This document shows positions 42,518 through 51,479 of a stretch of DNA of 64,000 bases, one piece after another. The notes beneath the pieces were generated by a model. The model was not told the DNA's origin. It saw nothing but the letters and a program-made list of their open reading frames with translations, and searched no databases. This DNA comes from Agaribacterium sp. ZY112. GTDB lineage: Bacteria; Pseudomonadota; Gammaproteobacteria; Pseudomonadales; Cellvibrionaceae. The stretch's first letter is position 1; each line of letters opens with the position of its first letter. The translations under genes and the position numbers were made by a program. Location: the NCBI RefSeq assembly GCF_041346925.1, contig NZ_CP166840.1:1178001-1242000 (forward strand), written 5' to 3'.

Positions 42518-43144
42518 TTAAACGCCAGAACAAACTTGCCAGCCTGAATCGATGCCGTAACCGGCGGTTGCTTTTATCCATTTCATACAGTTACCACAAG
42601 GTGGCTCAATTTGATGCCGGCCTTTTCTCGACTTAATGCTAATTACCCATAGGTCTTTGATATTTGACCCACATCGCAGAGCGAGCCCTACTGCACTTAC
42701 CTCACCGCAATTACAGCCAGGCCTAATGATACCTTGGGCATTGCCAATCTCGACCGTTGTATCATCAATGTGTTGGAGGACTTGTCTTAGTGCTAAGGCG
42801 CGCTGCTTTTTAGGCCCCCTAGGTAAATAAGACGTACCTTCAATAAGTTCTTGGTCTATGGCATCGCCAGTCTCGTGTGGTTGGTTCATGCGCCAATAAG
42901 CTTTTGGCCATACACCTGTCGGTTTTGTTCTATCCGTGCCTAGAATAACTCCGCCACCAATACCACTGTAACCTACGTAGCATTTGTTTCGTGCGGCATC
43001 GAGTGCGTATGTCAGCATGGAATTTTCACGATAGGCTTTCCATGGGTTGGCTGAGTGGTCTCGTTTTAAATCGTTTTCTCTACGCCGTATGGCTCTTTCT
43101 AGCATTGCGCCTACTGATATTCCTGGGCCGGGTTGATTACACAT
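42518..43144 (-). CDS. Cytidine deaminase-fold protein (C-G-E...P-C-G-N-C)
   Basis: 208 residues; start supported by AAAGGAAAC upstream. Zinc-binding motifs of the deaminase superfamily are intact: GCNCGEVSAVG with Cys146 and the proton-shuttling Glu148, and PPCGNCMKWI with Cys183 and Cys186. The N-terminal 130 residues are not part of the core fold; they contain NKCYVGYSGIGGG and WRMNQPHET. Members include nucleoside, base-editing and toxin deaminases; the Cys-type (C-x-E) variant occurs in free cytidine deaminases and in secreted toxin deaminases. Which substrate it uses cannot be said. Opposite strand to the two deamidase-like genes. Confidence 0.7.
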   Translation of the reverse strand: MCNQPGPGISVGAMLERAIRRRENDLKRDHSANPWKAYRENSMLTYALDAARNKCYVGYSGIGGGVILGTDRTKPTGVWPKAYWRMNQPHETGDAIDQELIEGTSYLPRGPKKQRALALRQVLQHIDDTTVEIGNAQGIIRPGCNCGEVSAVGLALRCGSNIKDLWVISIKSRKGRHQIEPPCGNCMKWIKATAGYGIDSGWQVCSGV

Positions 43145-43408
43145 ATAGTTTCCTTTCTATTTGTCCTTGAGTTTTTTCTAAAACCGTTATCGATAGGGAG
43201 GGCGACAAAATGACTTTAATGTCTGTCGTATCAAATGCATAGTATTTGACGTGGCCGATTACACAGGGTTAGTTTGTACCTCTTGTGTAGTTATAGCGAT
43301 TTTTGATTTGTAAAATATTACATGAGCTCATCACAGTATATAAGTGCGCTTATGTTTTAGTAAATCAGTAAATCAAAGAGACAGAGAGCTTGACCTCCAG
43401 AGTCAAAG
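43145..43408. other. Intergenic region upstream of the deaminase-like gene
   Basis: About 260 AT-rich bases between the deaminase-like gene and the terminator of the cytochrome gene. It holds the deaminase ribosome site and presumably its promoter; nothing else recognisable. Confidence 0.35.
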
Positions 43409-43439
43409 TTTTGGGGTAGATACATACTCTACCCCAAAA
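43409..43439 (-). terminator. Terminator of the dihaem cytochrome gene
   Basis: Perfect 12-bp stem TTTTGGGGTAGA (43409-43420) and its complement (43428-43439) with a seven-base loop, 15 bases after the stop codon on the minus strand; the outer A/T pairs end in TTTT. Confidence 0.85.
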
Positions 43440-43453
43440 TCGCTCTCTACGAT

Positions 43454-46400
43454 TTATTCATCCTCTATATAAAGTTCTCTATCAATGCTGTAGAGGTAAG
43501 CCACTAGATCATCTAGCTCGCTCTCACTTAAATCCCTGCTGTGATCGCCTCGGCTAAATACATCAATAAGCATTGTCGCGCTGCCATCGTGGAAATAAGG
43601 CGCGCTGTCCCAAAGTTCAATTAATGTCGGTGTGCGTATTGCGTCTATTGCGCCGCTTGCTAGGCGTTGGCCCGATTCGCTTGTTATGGTGCCGACATCG
43701 TGGCGAAGGCCGTCGCGGTATGAAAGCCCTTGGTGGCAGCTTGCGCAGTTGTCGTTATCAAATACTATTTTACCGCGCTGGGCAGCGGCACTTAGTTCTC
43801 CGTTATAGTCGCGATAAGGCGAGCGTTTAACGCTGTCTTTTCCTAAGCCGCTAACGTAATCAGACAGTGCATCTAGTTCATCGGAAAGGCCGGTGGTGTG
43901 TAACTCTAATGGGCTTTCGCCATTAAAGGTTGCCGCGCCTACTACTAAGCCTTCACCGCCATTAAGTTGTTCCATCTGAATTTCGAAATCTTGCACTTCA
44001 TCAAAATTAGCTGACCAATGAAGGTTGCCGAAACGGGTTCCACTCGCGCCATTTAATGAGATTGTATTGCGCAAGCCTTCACCCATCGATGTTAAATCCC
44101 AGGTGCGTCCGTCGTGCCCGCCACCAAAGTGGCAGCTCGCACAGCTCATATAACCTTCTGGCCCCATTTCAGGAATACTGGATTCGTAAAAGTGCTGAAG
44201 GCCGCGAAGTTCGCTCGGGCTTAGTGTTTCATTTTCTACACTTATAAGGGTTTCTGTTCTGAGCTGTATGCGTGCGTCGTGTAAATAAGCTGCGGTATCA
44301 ATCGCGCTGATGCTGCGCTCTGCAAAGTTTTTAACGTAGGTTGTTCTGAGGGTGCTGCAAATTTCTTGCGGCGCTGCACCGGTACTAATTAAGGTTCTTC
44401 TATTTAAGTCGCTGTCTTCTAATACCAATATATTGTTACCTTGCATGGTATGTATGCGAACGTCGGCCTTGGGTAAGAAGCTGATTCCGTGAGGGTCTGC
44501 GCCGTTGTCTAAATCTTGGCTGCCTTCGGCAGTTTCAGGGTTTGTATTTAAATCGCGTGAATTAACTAGGTCGATGGTGGCGATCATTGGTCTGACGGTA
44601 TTGTCATCGTCTAGGGGTTCCGCGTTTTCTCCTGCAGACGGGCGCGTACCTCTGTTGGTATTGTCTTTTTTGGCGGTGACATAAGCTCGTGTGGCATCGT
44701 CATTTATAACGATGCTGGCTAAATAGTTGGGCACACCGGAGCCATTAACAATGTCATCGGCAATCAAAACTTTATTAATCGTGATAATACTGCTACTTAA
44801 TGTTTCTTGGCTTATATCTACGTCGTAAACTTCGGCGTGTGTTTTCGCAGAAATAAAACGAGTGATTAATAAACGCTGCCCAGCAAGGGCCATTGCTTTA
44901 GGGTGGGGGCCAATTTCAAGGCGGGTCTCTATGCGTTTTTCGTCGGCATTAATTCGCACAAGTTCACCGGAACCATAAAGGCTGACGTAAAGTTTATTGC
45001 CATCGGCTACAGAGCTAATTGGTTGGCTGCCATGACCTGTATCGATAGAGAATTCAGGAAAACCCTGGGCATTAAAAAATACGACTTTATCGTCGTCTCT
45101 ATAAGTTACGGCAAATAAGTTATCTATTTTACTTACCGAGGTTGGTGCTTCGTAATCGAGTTTAATTTCTTTTTCAAACTGATGACTGGTGATCAAGCTT
45201 TCAGCGTCGAGCTCTTTTGAAAAAATACTGACACTGTCGTTATCTGGGTTTACTACCCAAAGGTCAGCGTTTTCTACTTCGGGCTGGCAAGCCAGTTGGC
45301 TCGATTTATTCGGAAAGTAGCTTGGCCCCTCGTAGCTTGGTATGGCTTCTTCTTCGGGGAGCTCGGGTGTGTCACCACCGATTAAATCGCCGTCATTTGT
45401 GCTGAAACTAAAGCTGTCAGCAAGCATGCTATTACCCATGAAATCTTGTATGCCGCTTATGTCGACACGGTAGTTGGCGTTAGCTTCAAGGTATTCATTT
45501 GGCCAAACACCAATGGTGCCGGTATGCGCGAGTTGCTGGCGAAACGCTACGGTTTCGTTGGTATCTGTGTTGGTCACTGTAATTGCGTTGATTAAACTTT
45601 CCGTGCGCAAGGTTTCAGGAATGTGGATGTGGATAAGCGTATCGATAGGCACGTTGCTTTGCCCGTCGAGAGGTCGGTGGCCGGCGATGTAGGGGCGGGT
45701 TGTATCGGCTTCGTCATCGGTGACAAAAAAGCACATGCCCTGCTCGTTAATCCCTGTTTCTGGCGGCGTTACCCACCAGTCGTAACCGCCAAAGATACCT
45801 ACTTGGCCTATGGGGCGAAAATATTGGCTGGAGTCACAGTGGTTAGCGATGTCGTCAAATTTGTATACGATGCGGTCGAATTCGGCATCGCTGATCTGTT
45901 CATCATCGAAGGCTTGTTCACAAGCATTCATATCTACTTGAAAGTGATCAACGTAGGCGTAGTGATCTTGGAAGTTAACATACATCGGGTCGCTGCTGCC
46001 GTCGCCGTCGCTGTCGTCTTCGCTATCTTGGTCGAAGTAGAGTTCACAGCTGACGTAAGGATTGGCTGGGTCTTCAAAGTCGACAATATAAAAAGCGGGG
46101 TAGTTGCGCATGGGGCTGCTAATTTGGCGAGCGGCAAACACGATTTTGCTCGCACCGTAGGGTTCTGACCAATAGCCACCCACGCCAACAGTGTTGCCGT
46201 TGGGCTCTGTTCGCATTTCGTTATAGGTGCTAATAAGGCGCGGTTGACGGCCTTCTTTAAAACCAGAAACATCGTAAATAGCTAAACCTGTTGAGCGTTG
46301 GTCGGATGCGACCACTAAGAAGTTACCGTGCCAAGAGCTAAAGCCGGTGACATTCGTCAGGTTTAGGTGGTCCCACCATACCAGAGGTTCACCGAACCAT

Positions 46401-47098
46401 ATGCCGAGCTGGGTTGGGCCAAATAGTTCTTCGAGTTCGGGAATGCCTTCAACGGTATAGGGGCTAACTGGGCCGCCTTCAATAAGCTGTGAGGTGTCGC
46501 GGATAATAAATTGGCCTTCATTGTTGGCACCGTAATCCCAATAGCTGCGGGTGTAATAAGGCGCGGTCATGTGTAGGTAGCCAATGGGGTCGTAGTTCCA
46601 TTCCGACGACATATAAGCATCGCTCAGTTCGGCATCGGTGCCGCGCTGGTCTGCGTGGTAGCTTAAGTGGCCTGAGTTGCGAGCGTAGAGTACGGGGCCG
46701 CGTTCTGAGTCGTAGCGTACTACGGTGGCGTGAGCCAGTATGGGCATGCCGGGATAACACTGGGGATCGCTTTCTTCAAAACGGTCGCAACTTAGCTGTC
46801 TAAAGAGTGTTGGGTTTTCTAAGTCAGAGAGATCCCAAGCGGAATCGCGAGTGCGGTTTAAGACTCCGTCATCTAGGCCAACATTTGTTGAGCCAGGCCC
46901 TTCGGGCAGGTTAATAAGCAGGGGGCCAACCGGCATTAATATCGCTGTGCGCCCGTATTCGGTGCCTCGTTTTGCAATAAATCGGCCCTTGTCGCCATAG
47001 TCGATATTAGCTGGGTAATCTGCGCTATAAGCGATACCGCTGATACCGCTGAAAAGGAATGCGGTAGAAAGTCCTAGGCCTTTGAATAGTGTGATCAT
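43454..47098 (-). CDS. Large secreted dihaem cytochrome c peroxidase/MauG-like protein with beta-propeller and Ig-like modules
   Basis: 1214 residues. A signal peptide (to GIAYSA, about residue 25) leads to a first repeated beta-propeller-like region (about 30-500), an Ig-like Big_5 segment (about 485-570, RPLDGQSNVPIDTLIHIHIPE), a second propeller-like region (about 600-930), and a C-terminal cytochrome domain with two haem c sites CASCH at about 986 and 1118. Such C-terminal domains catalyse peroxide reduction or oxidative modification in the periplasm (family knowledge). The start ATG overlaps the upstream stop by one base (TAATG), coupling it to a lipoprotein. Confidence 0.82.
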   Translation of the reverse strand: MITLFKGLGLSTAFLFSGISGIAYSADYPANIDYGDKGRFIAKRGTEYGRTAILMPVGPLLINLPEGPGSTNVGLDDGVLNRTRDSAWDLSDLENPTLFRQLSCDRFEESDPQCYPGMPILAHATVVRYDSERGPVLYARNSGHLSYHADQRGTDAELSDAYMSSEWNYDPIGYLHMTAPYYTRSYWDYGANNEGQFIIRDTSQLIEGGPVSPYTVEGIPELEELFGPTQLGIWFGEPLVWWDHLNLTNVTGFSSWHGNFLVVASDQRSTGLAIYDVSGFKEGRQPRLISTYNEMRTEPNGNTVGVGGYWSEPYGASKIVFAARQISSPMRNYPAFYIVDFEDPANPYVSCELYFDQDSEDDSDGDGSSDPMYVNFQDHYAYVDHFQVDMNACEQAFDDEQISDAEFDRIVYKFDDIANHCDSSQYFRPIGQVGIFGGYDWWVTPPETGINEQGMCFFVTDDEADTTRPYIAGHRPLDGQSNVPIDTLIHIHIPETLRTESLINAITVTNTDTNETVAFRQQLAHTGTIGVWPNEYLEANANYRVDISGIQDFMGNSMLADSFSFSTNDGDLIGGDTPELPEEEAIPSYEGPSYFPNKSSQLACQPEVENADLWVVNPDNDSVSIFSKELDAESLITSHQFEKEIKLDYEAPTSVSKIDNLFAVTYRDDDKVVFFNAQGFPEFSIDTGHGSQPISSVADGNKLYVSLYGSGELVRINADEKRIETRLEIGPHPKAMALAGQRLLITRFISAKTHAEVYDVDISQETLSSSIITINKVLIADDIVNGSGVPNYLASIVINDDATRAYVTAKKDNTNRGTRPSAGENAEPLDDDNTVRPMIATIDLVNSRDLNTNPETAEGSQDLDNGADPHGISFLPKADVRIHTMQGNNILVLEDSDLNRRTLISTGAAPQEICSTLRTTYVKNFAERSISAIDTAAYLHDARIQLRTETLISVENETLSPSELRGLQHFYESSIPEMGPEGYMSCASCHFGGGHDGRTWDLTSMGEGLRNTISLNGASGTRFGNLHWSANFDEVQDFEIQMEQLNGGEGLVVGAATFNGESPLELHTTGLSDELDALSDYVSGLGKDSVKRSPYRDYNGELSAAAQRGKIVFDNDNCASCHQGLSYRDGLRHDVGTITSESGQRLASGAIDAIRTPTLIELWDSAPYFHDGSATMLIDVFSRGDHSRDLSESELDDLVAYLYSIDRELYIEDE

Positions 47099-47655
47099 TA
47101 GAGAGCCCCCACGTTAACGGTTTCGCTGAATAGACTGTCGCCTGCGCTGTTATAAGCTTCGACTATCGCGACGCTGCCATCGGCTCGTTGTTCTGGGCTC
47201 AGTGTCAGGCTCAGGCTGCTTGTCGTGCTGGTGCTGAGTTCGCCATCACTATTCCAAATAAGCACGCGGTAACGAGTGGCATTACTTTCTGTCCAGTGAA
47301 GTACTAAATCGCCATCACTTTGTTCGGCTCTCAGTTCGGGGCGAATAAGGGCGCTTGCTTCGCTGCTTGGGCTGGGCTCTGGCGTGGTGCTGGGACTTGA
47401 GTCTGGGGTCGTACTGGGATTTGGATTCGGAGTGCTATTAGGGCTTGTATCTGGGCTGGCTTCTACGCTTTGCGTGGGCTGTGGCGTAGCTTGTGTATTG
47501 CCATTATTAGCTCCATTTGAAGCATCGGCTTCACTCCCGCCGCCACCACAAGCACTTAAAATAATGCACAAACTAAGAGTGCTTAAATTTTTTTTATGTC
47601 GATTTTTCTGTGGCTGCCTGTTAAAGCAGGGGGGAGTATTTACGAGAGAGGCCAT
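47098..47655 (-). CDS. Lipoprotein with Pro/Ser/Thr linker and Ig/FN3-like domain
   Basis: 185 residues from ATG 47655, chosen because AAGG lies six bases upstream; ATG 47661 sits directly on that site. The signal ends in the lipobox LSAC followed by GGGGS, which suggests outer-membrane sorting. A 55-residue Pro/Ser/Thr-rich linker precedes a single beta-sandwich domain (VLHWTESNATRYRVLIWN). It overlaps the dihaem cytochrome start by one base, so they are co-translated and probably act as one surface complex. Confidence 0.75.
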   Translation of the reverse strand: MASLVNTPPCFNRQPQKNRHKKNLSTLSLCIILSACGGGGSEADASNGANNGNTQATPQPTQSVEASPDTSPNSTPNPNPSTTPDSSPSTTPEPSPSSEASALIRPELRAEQSDGDLVLHWTESNATRYRVLIWNSDGELSTSTTSSLSLTLSPEQRADGSVAIVEAYNSAGDSLFSETVNVGAL

Positions 47656-48410
47656 GTTCATCCTTAATATCAGCGAACGCTGTGAATCATTACGCGTCGA
47701 ACTGTAGTGATGGCCTTTCTTGCTAACAACTAGCGCTTTACCAACGGTGCTTATTATTGGATAAGAGGGCTTAGATTATTACGTAATTTGAACTAGGTCA
47801 CACTTTTTATTGCTATTTTAGTTTGGTGTTTGTTGTTTCAATGCCTTCTTTCGCGCCTCTAGTTTGGGGCGCATCTTCATATGCCTTAGTGCTGTTTAAT
47901 TAGGGTTTATACGATGTATGAACTCTATTTTATGGCGTGGTCTTTTGTCTAGTTAGCTAAGTTGGTGTCCTGTATTTATGCTGACGATGAAGTAAAGCTT
48001 GTGTCACATTTTAATGCTTTTTCCTATAAGGAAGGTGTTTCTGCCTTCTGGTTAATGTTTTTTTGTAAATTATGTTGTTACAGTTCCTGAGCGCCTATCT
48101 ATTCAGGCGTATACAAAAATTATTGTAAGAAATAGCAACACATAAAAATAACATTAACTGTTGGTAGTTCTTCTTCGAAGACAACACAAGCGAACCTTCC
48201 GTTTGGCAAAATTCTTATTCGTAGTTTTGGTTTTTCCATATTGGCTCTGAGTTAATCATTCTTTTTGTTGCTTTAAAGAATTAATGCATGGAGGAAGGTG
48301 TGAAACTACTCGCTTCACGCTGTTTAAGGCTGGCGGAAAGTATTGATTGTTGTGCCCTTTTTCTACATTAAAACCCTACTTATCTTCTAATAAAATAACG
48401 GAAAACGTCG
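47656..48410. other. Intergenic region with divergent promoters
   Basis: About 755 bases between the lipoprotein gene and the beta-helix enzyme gene. A palindromic ATTACGTAAT lies near 47777-47786 and could be a regulator site. No gene, repeat or riboswitch is recognised. Confidence 0.35.
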
Positions 48411-50696
48411 ATGAAAAAGATGCTTTCAATCTCTACAAAACTTATGCTGTTGATACTTACTGTGAGTGCTGCTCATGCTATGGCTCTGCGTGTTGGCGAT
48501 CCTGGTGTGAGTTTCGATACCAGTAAATACGACAGCGATTATCCCGAAATGCTCGAGTGGCAAAAAGCCGGGGTTCAAGGTGGCATCCCCTGGTTGTCAC
48601 AAAGTGTTATCAAAAAAACGATCAATCCTACTGATAGTGACGGTCTTAATGCGGCCATTAGCGAGGTGGCCAATGCAGGGGGTGGCCAATTAAGATTGCG
48701 TAATGGCATCTATACCATTAATAAAGCCGTCAATATGAAAAAAGGGGTGCGTGTTGTTGGTGAAAGTCGCTCGGGGGTGAAGCTCAATATCACCATGCAA
48801 GGTAGCAGCGGTATTGCCATTAGCTTCAATGTGCACAATGCCGGTTTAGAAAACCTTACCGTGCAAGGTGCTTATGGCACTCCTAACGATTTTGAGATGA
48901 TAGATGCTAAAAGTGACTTTTTAATCACTTCTATTAATTTTGGAAGCTCATCAAAGAACTCCTGGCTGGATAAAGTCAGTATTATCAATAGTGGCAATAG
49001 TGCTATTTCATCCTGGAATGCCAAGCACATTACGATCAGAGATTGTTATGTGGAAAGGTCTTGGAATAAAGGCGGTGGCGGTCACGGTTATGTTGCTCTG
49101 CAAGGTAGCTATATGCTGATGACGGGTTGCCAGGTAAAAAAAATGCGCCACATCAGCATTCAAAAACAATACGCAAAATACAACGTTATTTACGATAACG
49201 ACTTTGATCAAGAAGTGAGTTTCCATGTTGGTGATGCGGGCTACAACTTGGTAGAAAATAACCGTATTACCCTACCTTCAGGTCTTGATGACGGCTGGCA
49301 TGCCATCATGACGCCTTGGTCATACAAGCACGCAGGCCCTGGCCCTAAAAATGCCGTATATAAAAATCAGTGTGTAGAAAATAATAACGGCGGTATCCGC
49401 TCATTTAGCGACCCCAATATTGTGTATGTGCCCGAGGATCATTACCAAGTATTTACAGAAAGTCACAATACGCCTACAGGCGGCAGTTTTTACCCAATAC
49501 AGCTTGGTGATAATGGCACTTGTGAAAGCACAGAATTGAAGCCTTATGTCAAAGTAGATAATGAAAGCTGGCAACAACATAGCCAGCTAAGTGTGGAGCA
49601 GGGTCAAACTATTCAATTTGGTCCTCATCCAACTACAGGTGGCTCTTGGCAGTGGAGCGGTTGCGGAATTAGTGCTAGCGCTGCAACAGAGCGCCATGTA
49701 AGCATTCAAGCGAGCAACTCTTGTCGTGCTACTGCTACTTATACCAACGACTGTGGTACTGAATCCGCCCTCGATTTTGATGTGGTGGTTAATAAGCCTA
49801 GTGGACAGCACGCCTACAAACAGCACTCGATTCCAGGGCGTATAGAAGTGGAAGACTTTGACTTAGGCGGCGGTGATGTTGCTTATAAGGATTCTGGTAA
49901 CGGCAATAATGGCAATAGTTATCGAGAGAGTGAACACGTTGATATTCAAGCAACAAGTGATTCTGACGGTGACTACAATGTTGGTTGGATCGCTGACGGT
50001 GAATGGCTCGAATACAGTATTGCCGCAAGTAACAGTGGTAACTACGATATTCAACTTCGTGTCGCTGTTTCAGGTGCATCAGCCAGCAAGGCTGTAATGG
50101 TGAGGCTGGATAATGAGCTGCTAGGGCAATTTACCCTTGCTAGCACGGGTGGCTGGCAAAACTGGCAAACACTTAAGCTTGAAAATGTGAGTATTAAGGC
50201 TGGCGTGAATCAAGTGCTGCGCTTAGAGATGCTAGGTGGCAACTTCAATCTTAACTGGATTGATTTTAAGGCGAGCACTAATGCAGGTGAATCGGCTTCA
50301 TTTACGATAGAAGCCGAAGACTTCAGCAGTACGGGCGGCGCTTATGGCGGTTTTGATGTCTACCGTACGGCAAACGGTGTGGATGCTATTAATTTTAACC
50401 AGCGTGGTGACTGGGTTGAGTACCAAGTACAAGTTCCAGCGAGTGCTAGCTATCGTATGGAGGCGTGGTTGGGTACAACTCAAAGTGGTGGCGCCATCGA
50501 AGTATTGGTAAATGGCACTTCATATCTTAAAGAAAGTGTCAGCAATAATGGCGACTGGGATAATTTTGTAAAACTTAGCCCTAATAATCTTATCCCTCTC
50601 GACGCAGGGCAAAATACGATTCGTATTCAAAGCTCGGGCAACTCAAGTTCTACCTGGGAATGGAATGCCGATAAATTTTATTTCATTGCAGATTAA
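48411..50696 (+). CDS. Secreted right-handed beta-helix enzyme with two CBM6-like modules
   Basis: 761 residues. A signal peptide (MKKMLSISTKLMLLILTVSA, cleaved near residue 23) precedes a pectate-lyase-like parallel beta-helix (about 60-330; DGLNAAISEVANAGGGQLRL, LRNGIYTINKAVNMKKGVRV). An Ig-like spacer with Cys pairs (about 385-465), then a first CBM6-like module (GRIEVEDFDLGGGDVAYKDS ... DGEWLEYSI) and a second at the C-terminus (FTIEAEDFSSTGGAYGG ... RGDWVEYQVQV). Such CBM6 modules bind agar and other algal glycans (family knowledge). The helix resembles iota-carrageenase or lyase families, but no catalytic residues could be assigned. The GH16 enzyme is its neighbour, suggesting a marine-galactan target. 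Confidence 0.75.
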   Translation: MKKMLSISTKLMLLILTVSAAHAMALRVGDPGVSFDTSKYDSDYPEMLEWQKAGVQGGIPWLSQSVIKKTINPTDSDGLNAAISEVANAGGGQLRLRNGIYTINKAVNMKKGVRVVGESRSGVKLNITMQGSSGIAISFNVHNAGLENLTVQGAYGTPNDFEMIDAKSDFLITSINFGSSSKNSWLDKVSIINSGNSAISSWNAKHITIRDCYVERSWNKGGGGHGYVALQGSYMLMTGCQVKKMRHISIQKQYAKYNVIYDNDFDQEVSFHVGDAGYNLVENNRITLPSGLDDGWHAIMTPWSYKHAGPGPKNAVYKNQCVENNNGGIRSFSDPNIVYVPEDHYQVFTESHNTPTGGSFYPIQLGDNGTCESTELKPYVKVDNESWQQHSQLSVEQGQTIQFGPHPTTGGSWQWSGCGISASAATERHVSIQASNSCRATATYTNDCGTESALDFDVVVNKPSGQHAYKQHSIPGRIEVEDFDLGGGDVAYKDSGNGNNGNSYRESEHVDIQATSDSDGDYNVGWIADGEWLEYSIAASNSGNYDIQLRVAVSGASASKAVMVRLDNELLGQFTLASTGGWQNWQTLKLENVSIKAGVNQVLRLEMLGGNFNLNWIDFKASTNAGESASFTIEAEDFSSTGGAYGGFDVYRTANGVDAINFNQRGDWVEYQVQVPASASYRMEAWLGTTQSGGAIEVLVNGTSYLKESVSNNGDWDNFVKLSPNNLIPLDAGQNTIRIQSSGNSSSTWEWNADKFYFIAD

Positions 50697-50733
50697 TTCC
50701 GACAGAGCTTGCTTAGCAGTACTGCTGTACCAG

Positions 50734-50767
50734 CCAAAGATCAGTCTCATTTGAGGCTGGTCTTTGG
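50734..50767 (+). terminator. Terminator of the beta-helix enzyme gene
   Basis: Imperfect stem of about 15 bp (CCAAAGATCAGTCTC with GAGGCTGGTCTTTGG) and a short ATTT loop, 38 bases after the stop codon. Confidence 0.7.
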
Positions 50768-51422
50768 GTTTGGGCGAGGGTTCGTATCGAGTCTTTTTAT
50801 GCGTACTCTTTCGTTCAAACAAATTCACTTGAAGTGTTTTAATCCAACTGCTGTCCAGCGCTCTCGTGCGCTATGGCGAGCGCAGCTAGATAACTATTCA
50901 ACAAAAGGATGTGAGTGAAGTTCGTTAATTTCAACCCGGTAAACGTTCATCTCTTTAGATCGAGTTCTTCACAGGCTTGTTTGAATCTATAATATAGGCC
51001 ATCAAGGCCGTGTGACTAGCACGGGAAAAGGAGTGCTGTTTGAGGCTTAAAATATCTATTAATTAGCTTCAATTCTATAATATGTCATTAATCGCCCTTC
51101 ATGTTTGGGACTATGGCGTACTCAATTTTGATGAGCTAGATTCCACTCTTGACGCTTATTTTAACTCTTTTACGGTAGTGGCTAAGCTGTTTCTTTATAG
51201 CGTCAAAGTCATAATCCAAGGTGTTCTCACCCTTATTCCATTCAGCTAAAGGTTCGCTTCTTGTTTTGGAGGTGTACAGTGATTTCTTTTAAGGTGGAGG
51301 TGTTACAGTGTTGGCCTGTGTATTGGACGCGTCCAATTGCGTTTACATGCTTGGCCTTCCTTTCGGCTGAAATACTTTAACGTAAGCTACGTTGAAAATA
51401 TGCGTATGCCAGCCTATCAGAT
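50768..51422. other. Intergenic region with an ORF-like remnant
   Basis: On the minus strand 51136-51288 an open frame of 50 codons with coding-like sequence (PLAEWNKGENTLDYDFDA, AIKKQLSHYRKRVKISV) has no start codon or ribosome site. It may be the residue of a lost gene. The rest shows nothing recognisable. Confidence 0.3.
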
Positions 51423-51456
51423 AAAAGGTCCCTGCAGTATTACTCAGGGGCCTTTT
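51423..51456 (-). terminator. Terminator of the GH16 gene
   Basis: AAAAGGTCCCTG (51423-51434) pairs with CAGGGGCCTTTT (51445-51456) with one mismatch and a ten-base loop. On the minus strand it ends in TTTT about 25 bases after the GH16 stop codon. Confidence 0.8.
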
Positions 51457-51479
51457 AAGTCGACTATAGGGTTCGCGTT

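Noticed and set aside
42518-43144. Housekeeping cytidine deaminase (Cdd) call
   Set aside because: The protein is longer, with an unrelated 130-residue N-terminal part, and sits in an accessory island; only the fold-level call is kept.
51136-51288. Minus-strand open frame of 50 codons with protein-like sequence, and a plus-strand ORF over the same bases
   Set aside because: No start codon or ribosome site; too short to assign. Kept only as a possible gene remnant in the intergenic entry.
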